Assembly: GCA_903813345.2 (NCBI GenBank)
Contig: CAIIXF020000197.1
Span: 1-25,000 of the forward strand
Direction of reading: 5' to 3'
From: Owenia fusiformis
Taxonomy: Eukaryota > Annelida > Polychaeta > Sabellida > Oweniidae
DNA: 25,000 nt
Made by a program: the position numbers and the translations under genes. The notes under the pieces are model-generated. The model was not told the DNA's origin. It made no database searches and worked only from the letters and a program-made list of their open reading frames with translations. Shown piece after piece: positions 1 through 8,800 of the stretch (its first letter is position 1; each line of letters begins with the position of its first letter).

Positions 1-566
1 TTTCTAAACAACACAGTTATCATTTATCGGAAGAATACATATAAATTATTCTATGAATTTTGTGAGGAATTATGAATCCACTTTTACAGTTTGTAGATTA
101 ATATTAATATTCTTGTGACTTGAACTTAATGTCTTGATTTTAGAATTCATATTCATATTATGTTGTATGTTTCTAAACTCTTAGTATTGTATAAGGCTTC
201 AACCTACACTTAAATAAAATCTCCATTCTATCAATGAATATTTTGTATTCACTGGACCTAGTATGTGAGTTAAATATACATTACATACTGTATAAATGTC
301 TAAACTAAAATCAGTGATCCAAGTGAGTAAACAGCTCTGTATCTATATGGTATCTTCTCTATTATATTCAATTTCTAAAGAAATGAGTCAATTAGTAGAC
401 ACCCCAAGTGGAAATTTAGTGCTGCCTCCTATAAACCAGTGTTGAACTATCTGATGCCCATCGGTTAGATGCTAGACTGGAATGCAAAGGGTATAAGCAA
501 CCATTGGGTTTCATGCATTAAATCTGAGATATAAAACAAGATAACAAGATAAAATTGAAAAGTCCA
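1..566. other. 5' flank of L3HYPDH
   Basis: AT-rich non-coding DNA upstream of the first ATG of L3HYPDH. It must hold the promoter and 5' UTR, but no TATA box or initiator stands out. An inverted CCAAT (ATTGG) lies at about 503-507. An in-frame TGA at 525-527 closes the frame upstream, so the coding sequence does not extend further 5' in this exon. Long frames on the opposite strand here are only antisense to exon 1. Confidence 0.5.
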
Positions 567-1008
567 ATGGAGAACATCAAAATCGAAACAACTGAAATGC
601 ATACAGGTGGGGAACCCTTGCGCATTGTTGAGAAAGGCTATCCGAAGATTGAAGGGTCTACAATTCTGGAAAAGCGTCGATATGCAAAAGAAAAGTTGGA
701 TCATATTCGACGCTTTTTGATGTTCGAACCAAGAGGGCATTATGATATGTATGGAGCCATACTCGTGGAACCTGACGTACCCGAAGCTGATATTGCAGTT
801 TTGTTTATGCACAACGAGGGATATAGCACGATGTGTGGACACGCTGTGATAGCCCTCGGGCGCTATGCAGTTGATAAGAAAATGGTAATATCGACACCCC
901 CTGAAACTGCTGTCAATATCCAGTGCCCTTGTGGACTCGTTAGCGTTATGGTACATCAAGATGGCAGTGTTAGGTTTAGAAGCGTTTCAGCATTCTTATT
1001 CAAGAAAG
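567..1008 (+). CDS. L3HYPDH: L3HYPDH exon 1
   Basis: Encodes residues 1-148, including the substrate loop MHTGGEPLR and catalytic Cys90 (TGT at 834-836). It ends after one base of a codon at AAAG|GTTGGT. The joined codon is GAC (Asp), giving FLFKKDVEIDVVGYG, which fits the family. Reading past the donor gives unrelated sequence. Confidence 0.93.
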
Positions 1009-3205
1009 GTTGGTGCTCGAAAATATCGATTTGGAACCCTGGGAGCCAACCCTCCTTGGCTCACGGCGACACGTGCCCGAGCTTATCCACGTGATCATGT
1101 TCGGCGCATTGATTGGCTAACGTTTCAACTTATGAACATAATTGTAAGCATTATTAGTGATTTCTGATATGGATATTAATTTTTTGTGGTTGCTATCGAC
1201 TTGTTTTAAATATACACGTGGATTTATGTATTTCTATGGCATAAAAAGAGAGATTACCGAGAGGTTGCGAAATAAATACACAAATTGAGCAACCGGAAGC
1301 AGAAGCACTGGTGGTTCAATGGTAGAATGCTCGCCTGCCACGCGGGCGATCCGGGTTCGATTCCCGGCCAGTGCATCCTCTTTTCTTTTAACATAACAAA
1401 ATGAATTTTTGTAGAATCCTTTTCTTCTTTTTTTGTTAAATTTTTAATGTTTTTAACAAAAACAAAACTAAAAGAACACTTAAGTTTAGCATACTAAGCT
1501 TAGATATTAATTTTCTTTATCCTACCACTGCACATGGCATGAACAGGGGTTTTATAGAACTTGGCATTCACATCTCAAGCTGCTATTTGTTGTTTGTTAT
1601 AGATGTTGAAATTGATGTAGTGGGCTATGGCAAGAAAAAAGTGGACATCAGTTATGGTGGAGCATTCTATGCATTTATTGATGCCAGTGAATTTGGCCAT
1701 TGTGTCAAAACATCCAGAAACAGAGACCTTGTTGACATAGCAGATGCTGTATCAGGTAAGGCTTTATGTATATTTTTGGTATTCATTTTAGTGACAATGC
1801 AAAATAATATAAAACACCATACCTTTACATATTACTAGTTCTTAGGGAAGGGTTTGTTCAGACATCTTTCAGAACAAATGTTCATGGATATTAGTCCCTG
1901 AAAAAAAGTATTTTGTTCCTTGCCAACGAAAATGTTATTGCTTATAATCATGCATTATCTATTGCATGTTTTTTGTGTAATGTTGTCGGAATCCATGCCA
2001 ACAATTTGACATTGCAAAAATGTTTGCAAGTTGCGTTATATTTTCAAAACCTTGGCCATGTGTTCTGTTAACTGCATACAATTTAAAACATTTTATTTTA
2101 CTGTATATTGAATCTGTAATGTGTATTAATTTTATATGACATATCTATGTATTGTAGATGCTGTAAAGGACCAAGTTACACTATCTTTGTATTGTAGATG
2201 CTGTAAAGGACCAAGTTACACTATCTATGTATTGTAGATGCTGTAAAGGACCAAGTTACACTATCTATGTATTGTAGATGCTGTAAAGGACCAAGTTACA
2301 CTATCTATGTATTGTAGATGCCGTAAAGGACCAAGTTAAACTATTTATGTATTGTAGATGCTGTAAAGGACCCAAGTTACACTATCTATGTATTGTAGAT
2401 GCCGTAAAGGACCAAGTTAAACTATCTATGTATTGTAGATGCTGTAAAGGACCAAGTTACACTGAGTCATCCAGACAGTCCTGACCTGGCATACCTATAT
2501 GGGACCATTTTGACAGATGGAAAGGACCTTTACTCTGATACACCTACAGCCAATATCTGTGTGTTCGCAGACAGACAGGTAGGGCCTTAAAGAAGAATTT
2601 CTTAATAAACTTTTTGGATTTGTTGTCATTGAAACTAATACTTATAATAACGTTGTTTTTTACTTTTTTTATTTATTTATAGCACTGTCATACAACTTAC
2701 TATAAATGGAATTGGATAAAAATCGCGAACTTGAGTAGGCCCGTAAAACCAATCCATAAATAATTTGGTTTTAGAATGCTGATCATCTAAATCTATTGCA
2801 ATAGGCTAACAGGCTAAGCAAATCATGGAATGAATTTAATACTAAGATCATTAATGGTACCAAATTAACAGGAATAAATTGAGAAATCACAAGTGCATAA
2901 AAAATGAAGATCTTACAGTCAATTTCTTTTCTATTTATCAGGTTGACAGATGCCCTACAGGGTCAGGGGTCACTGCCAGGATAGCGCTGCAATATGCCAA
3001 GAACTTGATTCAACTCAACCAAACCAGGACTTTTGAGAGTGGGGTCAATGGTTCAACATTCTCTGGCAAGGCTGTGGAAGTGACAAAATGTGGCCAGTTT
3101 GATGGTGTCAGGGTGGAGGTAGCAGGGAAGGGCCATTATAGCGGAACAGCAAGTTTTGTACTTGAGGCAGATGATCCAATTTCATATGGATTCTTAGTGA
3201 AATAA
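567..3205 (+). CDS. L3HYPDH: trans-L-3-hydroxyproline dehydratase, complete, 4 exons
   Basis: Exons 567-1008, 1603-1755, 2439-2578 and 2942-3205 join in phase (1, 1, 0) into 332 aa, close to the roughly 354 aa of the human protein. The enzyme belongs to the proline racemase family and dehydrates trans-3-hydroxy-L-proline to a pyrroline carboxylate precursor of proline, a step in degradation of collagen-derived hydroxyproline. Visible signatures: MHTGGEPLRIV near the N-terminus, FEPRGHYDMYGA, the catalytic cysteine in STMCGHAV (residue 90), SYGGAFYAF, and DRCPTGSGVTAR. In the last, Thr251 stands where racemases and epimerases have the second catalytic cysteine; this is the known dehydratase signature. 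The start is the first ATG after an in-frame stop, with G at +4; a TTG 12 bases upstream is not a likely eukaryotic start. No signal peptide is seen, so it is probably cytosolic. Identification is from recalled family similarity and is strong. Confidence 0.95.
1043..1062 (+). repeat. small perfect hairpin in intron 1
   Basis: GAGCCAA (1043-1049) and TTGGCTC (1056-1062) are perfect inverted 7-mers with a 6-base loop, just inside intron 1. The surroundings are richer in CpG than the rest of the intron and hold three CACGTG hexamers (1070-1075, 1088-1093, 1215-1220) and an ATTGG (1112-1116). No function can be assigned. Confidence 0.4.
1305..1375 (+). tRNA. tRNA-Gly (anticodon GCC)
   Basis: A 71-base cloverleaf with a 7-bp acceptor stem (GCACTGG 1305-1311 with CCAGTGC 1368-1374) and discriminator A at 1375. 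The anticodon loop is CTGCCAC with GCC at 1337-1339, on the stem CTCGC/GCGGG with one T-G pair. The T arm reads CCGGG TTCGATT CCCGG. The internal promoter is intact: A box TGGTTCAATGG and B box GGTTCGATTCC. No CCA is encoded and a T run at 1381-1384 can end polymerase III transcription, as expected for a nuclear gene. It reads GGC/GGU codons. It lies inside intron 1 of L3HYPDH, on the same strand. No defect is seen, so it is probably functional. Confidence 0.97.
1381..1390 (+). terminator. polymerase III terminator of tRNA-Gly
   Basis: TTTTCTTTTA begins six bases after the discriminator base. T runs of four or more on the coding strand are the usual eukaryotic Pol III stop signal. Confidence 0.8.
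1603..1755 (+). CDS. L3HYPDH: L3HYPDH exon 2
   Basis: Encodes residues 148-199, including DISYGGAFYAF and RDLVDIADAVS, both typical of the family. The acceptor is TGTTTGTTATAG|AT and the donor is TCAG|GTAAGG. Both ends are phase 1. Confidence 0.93.
1756..2142 (+). other. L3HYPDH intron 2, unique part
   Basis: AT-rich intronic DNA before the tandem splice-site array. No gene or element was recognised. Confidence 0.5.
2143..2462 (+). repeat. tandem array of a duplicated 3' splice site (8 copies, 40 bp)
   Basis: Each unit carries the last intronic bases CTATCTATGTATTGTAG followed by the first bases of exon 3, ATGCTGTAAAGGACCAAG. The eight AG dinucleotides end at 2157, 2197, 2237, 2277, 2317, 2357, 2398 and 2438, so spacing is 40 bp except for one 41-bp unit with an extra C (in GGACCCAAG). 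Units 5 and 7 share two substitutions (GCCGTAAAGG and GTTAAACT), suggesting duplication of multi-unit blocks. Only the last AG continues into the real exon 3. Using the seventh AG shifts the frame into TGA soon after the junction; from earlier AGs the reading meets the TAG of a later unit. Confidence 0.95.
2439..2578 (+). CDS. L3HYPDH: L3HYPDH exon 3
   Basis: Encodes residues 199-245, with LAYLYGTILTDGKD and NICVFADRQ. The first codon is completed by the G of exon 2 (GAT, Asp), giving DAVSDAVKDQ. The acceptor is the eighth and last of a tandem series of identical acceptors; no other keeps the frame. The donor is CAG|GTAGGG, phase 0. Confidence 0.93.
2579..2941 (+). other. L3HYPDH intron 3
   Basis: AT-rich intron ending in the good acceptor TTTCTTTTCTATTTATCAG. 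Nothing else was recognised. Confidence 0.7.
2942..3205 (+). CDS. L3HYPDH: L3HYPDH exon 4 and stop
   Basis: Encodes residues 246-332 and the TAA stop. It starts with VDRCPTGSGVTAR, where Thr251 (ACA at 2957-2959) replaces the second racemase cysteine. It continues with the conserved SGKAVEV, KGHYSGTASF and the C-terminal DDPISYGFLVK, close to the human ending. Confidence 0.95.
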   Translation, partial: VDRCPTGSGVTARIALQYAKNLIQLNQTRTFESGVNGSTFSGKAVEVTKCGQFDGVRVEVAGKGHYSGTASFVLEADDPISYGFLVK

Positions 3206-3539
3206 CTTTCAACATAACACTTCTTTTACAAGACAGTTATGCATCCAACTATACTTTGTGTCTGAAATTTTGCGCACAAACCACACAATTGTGTGCATTT
3301 TTACAACTGCCAGATTTCTACTAGACTAATCCAGTGAACCATGCATTCCTTTGGCTATGATGTCATTCTAATAGTGTCAGGACAGAATTATTTCATATGT
3401 ATTCTGCAAAAGGATCAATATTTAATGGAAATGTACAATATAGAGGTTATTTAATGGGAGGTTTTTGATACAGGGTATATCTGAGGGAAATACCATATAT
3501 CATACCCGTAAATATATATTGTATATTGTCGTAGATCTG
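3206..3539. other. L3HYPDH 3' flank
   Basis: Non-coding DNA after the stop, including the 3' UTR. No AATAAA was found close to the stop, so the cleavage site is not placed. Confidence 0.5.
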
Positions 3540-4043
3540 ATGAGCGGGTGATATCAGCGGGGTGATATATATATTTATCCCACAATTAATGTGTTATCTG
3601 TACAATAACAGCTATTGATATTTCTGATATTATTGAAATCCATGTGATATTTTCCAGAAATCGTTTATCAAACTCATATGCGTGTGATATCGTTTATCTC
3701 ACGCATATCCGTGTGATATCACATTTGCATTTCGCGCCACAATATTGTTGGAAATAGGTCAGATGATTTATTCTCTTAAGAGAGAATAGGTCCGTTAATT
3801 TATTCTTTTTAAGTTTCATTGGTGTATTGAATTACGATTGTGTATATAATTTGATTAGAAGGCTGTTAACTAACGATTAAAAATGGTATTTATGACGAAC
3901 TATTCAAATATTCAATTGATATTCTAATTTCTAGTTTATATTGTCCTGGAAATTGGATCAGAACATCACAAGGTGATTGTAATCATGGGATAAACCTAAT
4001 ATCACATAATTTCTCGTGATATCATTTTAATATCGCCTCTTAG
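3540..4043. mobile_element. palindrome-rich GTGATATC element, possible MITE
   Basis: The word GTGATAT recurs near 3549, 3562, 3645, 3685, 3712 and 4017, and its complement near 4000. The two sides are loosely inverted: GTGATAT then TATCCCA near 3562-3582, and TGGGATA then ATATCAC near 3985-4005. Inside are a perfect 9-bp inverted repeat (ATATGCGTG / CACGCATAT, about 3676-3708), the palindrome GTGATATCAC and a hairpin around CTCTTAAGAG (about 3774-3785). No reading frame of size and no clear target duplication were found, so the limits are approximate. Confidence 0.45.
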
Positions 4044-4122
4044 GGACTACTAAACTATAATATGGTCTCTACTAGGCAGAGTGTAGTTTAACTAGACTCT
4101 CCACGCAGGGTAACATACAGAA

Positions 4123-4595
4123 ATATGAAATCTAATTCTAGATTCAAGCTATGTGCCTACATACAGACATATGAAATCTAATTCTAGATTCAAGCTATGT
4201 GCCTACATATGAAATCTAATTCTAGATTCAAGCTATGTGCCTACATATGAAATCTAATTCTAGATTCAAGCTATGTGCCTACATATGAAATCTAATTCTA
4301 GATTCAATCTATGTGCCTACATATGAAATCTAATTCTAGATTGAATCTATGTGCCTACATATGAAATCTAATTCTAGATTCACGCTATGTGCCTACATAT
4401 GAGATCTAATTCTAGATTCAAGCTATGTGCCTACATATGAAATCTAATTCTAGATTCACGCTATGTGCCTACATATGAAATCTAATTCTAGATTCACGCT
4501 ATGTGCCTACATATGAAATTTAATTCTAGATTCACGCTATGTGCCTACATATGAAATCTAATTCTAGATTCAAGCTATGTGCCGACATATGAAAT
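4123..4595. repeat. 38-bp minisatellite, 12 copies plus a partial
   Basis: The unit begins ATATGAAATCTAATTCTAG and ends GCTATGTGCCTAC. The core AATCTA-ATTC-TAGATT is a short inverted repeat, so each unit can form a small hairpin. Twelve full copies are nearly identical, with one 8-base insertion (ATACAGAC) between the first two and few substitutions (CAAG/CACG/CAAT variants). It lies between the two convergent genes. Confidence 0.95.
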
Positions 4596-5594
4596 GAAAA
4601 GAGTGTGAAGTCCAGGTGACTCCTCAAGGTTTGATGCTCTTCATCATGTGTGCGAATATACAATTTTTACAATCAGTTTTTCTTGTTGCACAATATTCTA
4701 ACATGATAGGCCTATTAACAAGAATAATTGATTTATTGGTCAAGATTGGGGTAGCTAGGCTATGACAAGCACATTATAGACCAGTAAATGAAACATCTTA
4801 TATGATGGCACACTTTTATCATAATAGAATTGTAACAAAAACCTCACTTTATTGTTTACGGCAATTGCAATTCTGGCCATTACAAAATAAAAGACCTCTA
4901 TCACTCTTATACAATAAATCATAGTCTCTATCCTTACTCCTTAAATATTGCATACAACTCCACTCAGATATATCAAATAAAAAATACACAATGTGCCGTT
5001 TCATTGTCAATCCCATATATATTTTTATTATATCACATTTACATATACATGTACTGGTATTCAAGCAGAATTTCACATTTAGATCAAGTAAATCACAGAT
5101 CTCTAACCAATGATCCCACCCAATTAGACTGTTTATTAGTATGTTTACATCCACAATGAATTATGACCCTATTGTATTGACCTCATCCCGACTTTACTCC
5201 AATATAAAGGAACTTAATAATATGTAGAGCTATCATTAGGCCAACAAAAGAAGTTATTTCATTACTCTATATATCATGTATATCTTTCTCTCATATCGTA
5301 GTAGTTGAAATAAGTGGGGTGTTCATGTTTAGTGCTTGATACAACATTTTCATATATGTGCTGAACCCTTCATTGTATACTGCATCAACATGCACTCTTA
5401 TGATATTGAATAACAGAATGTTTGCCAAATATATTTGAATCATACATGTACAGGTTCATATTCATTTTCACAAAATGGGAAACAAGAAAATTGGAATTAT
5501 ATCACCTCTCCATGAGGCACTTATGTAAAGACTAATAATCGCCATCTATAAATAAAAATCCTGTAGAATATTCCATACACTGTAAACTTTGCGC
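4596..5594. other. intergenic DNA and HECTD1 3' UTR
   Basis: AT-rich DNA downstream of the HECTD1 stop. On the minus strand several AATAAA words exist (TTTATT on the + strand at 5132-5137, 5024-5029, 4848-4853 and 4732-4737), but none can be chosen as the poly(A) signal. No gene was recognised. Confidence 0.5.
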
Positions 5595-5874
5595 TTAGTT
5601 CAAATGGAAACCTTTCTGTAATGTAGCTGCTAAAATCCTCTCTCTCATCACATCAACACTTGAGTAATCGGGCAGTTTGAGATAATGTACACAGGTGTTC
5701 ACTGAGGGGTAACTCCCGTCCCCGCCAGATTTATGAACGATTGTCAAACGAGGGTATAGATTTGCAAGGCCCCCTGGTGGCAAAGATGAGCAGCCTGTGG
5801 TAAATTGTAGGAAAAGTTTGCGTTCGTCACCTGTCATTGTTGTGAGCACTTCTATAAGCTTCTGGAATCCACCA
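5595..5874 (-). CDS. HECTD1: HECTD1 last exon, catalytic C-lobe and stop
   Basis: Residues 1651-1743 and TAA. It contains [37 protein letters not shown] and the C-terminus [11 protein letters not shown]. The ubiquitin-accepting cysteine is TGT at 5693-5691. Acceptor TTTCAG|T; the split codon is AGT (Ser). Confidence 0.96.
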
Positions 5875-8800
5875 CTGAAAATGTGAACAGAATTAAATAT
5901 TAATTATCAGTATGTGAAGTTATCTGTCACAAATCAAAGTCACAATAACTCATGACTATATCAATGTTGCCATTCCTTTGATTTATGAGAGAATGATCCT
6001 ACCTTTCACGTGTATAGCCAAGCTTTGGTTCAGTGTAGTTGAGAATGTCCTCCCTGGACCAAGATGGTGCCTGGTCTCCACATAGAATTTGCTGAAGCTC
6101 AGATGGACTGAAGGCATGTAGTTTCTCCATGGGGAAAACACGATTAAAGCCAGCTGTAAATAAAGCAAATAATGGTTGTACATCCTGAGTATTTTCTCCA
6201 TTCAAGGTAAATTCTTAATTTTATCTATCCTTGTATAATAAATATTCAAATATGTTCACAATATCCCACATTTTCTCACTATTACACAATCTGAATGGTT
6301 GTTACGACGATTCATTTCAACACTGGAGTCGAAAATGCATTTCCTTTGGAATTCTAAGTTCACATAATACTATTTTGTAAAATAAAAGTAAAACTTCTTT
6401 TCCCAAAAACTGATTGGAAAAACCAACAGGCTACTCCCTCATTAAATTACCTGCATTAACATTATAACCATAGACGAGCAAATGGTATACCTTTAAATGC
6501 CTCCATCTGTCTACGAATGCCTACATTGAGACAAAAATCTGTCATCAACTCTACATATTCTTCCACATTCTCAACAGTCACCTCCTACAGAGAAACAGAT
6601 ATAAATCATGAAAATATGCAATATACCCTGATCTATAATGGTTAAGCTATACTGCCCCTCTGACTCTAACATATGAATGCTGATGCAATCTTAAGATCTC
6701 AAATGTGAAAATGATACGCTTTTATGAGAACTCATCTTGTGTCATGTCAATAGGATATATTAACATGCACTTAGACCAAATAATCCTTAATTGTATTGTT
6801 ATTTATTTACCTCTAATTAATAGAGAATTACAATAGTTTAAATACATTAAAGTGGAATATAAATGCAAACAATCATAATTTAAAACATGTTGAAGAAGTG
6901 AATAAATGAAATAAGAAATCTATAGTTAATAGACACCGCTATAGTAGTGATCAAGACCATCTTCCCCAAGGTTGATAGCTCGCTCAAAACACTAAGAGAA
7001 ATGAGAAACATACCTCATCTTCCCCATTGAGTTTCAGATCAACTGCTGTGAATCTATATACTTTAGATGAAGGATTGTATTGGAACGTCAGGCTGAAACA
7101 CACAAAACAAGGAAAAAATAAACTTTCTGGAACTTATAATTGCAGTGATATCATACTATAGCATTTGAATAGGCTTAGAAAATTAAGACAAGGCAAATCT
7201 TAAAATGTTGAGATTATCCAGATTTTTGAATTTTCAAAAATTTAGTCTTTTATAACACATTATGACAGAAGCATGGGATCAACTGCTATCTCAACTATAA
7301 ACTACTCATAGTGAAATTTCAACTTTATATGTAAGAGCCTTGATTGAACATACTTCATATGCATGAGTACTGTACTACTGTACAAAAAGAGTGAAACAAA
7401 CAATGAGACAAACTGTTTTATTAGGACTTCACCAAACATATAATTTTAAAATACCTGAGGTCTTCTAGTTTGACTGGAGCTATCTGACCACCTGGTGTTT
7501 CAATAGCGAGGTCCTGTAGTAGACTATTCCTCTCCTGTTCACCTATAGTCTCATCCTCCAAGATCCTCTTCTTCCTGTTGCCAAGGTCCCTCAGTTGTCC
7601 AATGAACTTAGCCCTGTGGGGGTTAATCACCTCAAAGTCTGCATCAGTGAGCATGCCGCTGAACCAGGCAGGTAGGGCAGAGGAGCTTGGTTTGGGAGGA
7701 TCGTATATCAACTCTTTATCCTCATCCTCATAAGCTATGACATCACTCCTGGTTGATGATGTCATAATGTCAATGACGGAACCCTCAGAGTTCTGTCTCA
7801 TAAGTTCGTTATACTGCATGGATATATTGCTACCGACCTCTCCCATGCACATTAGCTTGAGGAAGGGTCTGGATAATGGGAGGTCAACTAGGCGGCTGTC
7901 TTGTATACATTTGGCTAGGAATATTCCTAAGAAGAAATAAAGCCTTTCAATGCGCTCTATGTCATCTGAATCTTGGGGTATTGGGGCAGGGAACAGACCA
8001 CAACTTCTTTGCACATAATAGCCCGGTCCTTTGACACCATGGCCTATATCAATCTGGAAGGCAAAACACAAACTTAAAATTAAGGTTCTGATAATTTCAA
8101 ATAATCATTCATACAGTTCATATTCATATAATATAAAGGCATAGAAACAGAATTTATTTTTTATTTTAAATATTTAAACAATTAGTGGCACATTTATTTT
8201 TATATCAAGCTATCATAAATGTTTATCAAATGAAAACTTTCCATTTTGAAGATTTATTTTAAGAACACTAATATTCAGAGAGAAACTGAAAATATTTTAG
8301 GCCAACAACTTCATCTATATGGTATGAAGTCAATATTCACTTTACAACATCTAGGTGCATTAAACTTTAATCTTAAGACAATTCAATTTCAAGAGATTAT
8401 TCTGATAATATGAAGAGAATATTCTGCTGATATGAAATAAATTGGATATCTGTTAACCTGTCTTTCTAGGTCATCAACTACATCATCATCACACAGCCAG
8501 ATGCCAAGGGATTTCTTCTGTAGCTCAGCTGCTATGAGTGCATAGAACTCAAGTGTTGGCCCCAGACCAGTCCCCTCCTCACCCTTGAACTCAATCTGCA
8601 ATGGAATACATTATTATAAGCCTGTTACTACAACAAGACATTAACCTGCAAAATGTCACCACCTGCCATTTGTTACTAATGCCAAATATTGAACACCAAC
8701 TGATATTCACAAAAAATTGGAGACTATAAAGTGACTAAGGCAGTTGTCTCAGTTAGATGTCATTTTACATCTAAAAAGCAAGGAAGCACATGTTTAAAAT

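Noticed and set aside
430-520. Possible relation of ATCGGTTAGATGC to the SINE-like unit at 24.3 kb
   Set aside because: The match is short and broken, and no B box is present.
465-959. 164-codon frame on the minus strand
   Set aside because: It is antisense to L3HYPDH exon 1, whose + strand protein is clearly conserved. It has no recognisable domain.
931-1167. 78-codon + frame running over the exon 1 donor
   Set aside because: It is out of frame with L3HYPDH and reads into intron 1. Protein similarity ends at the donor 1008/1009.
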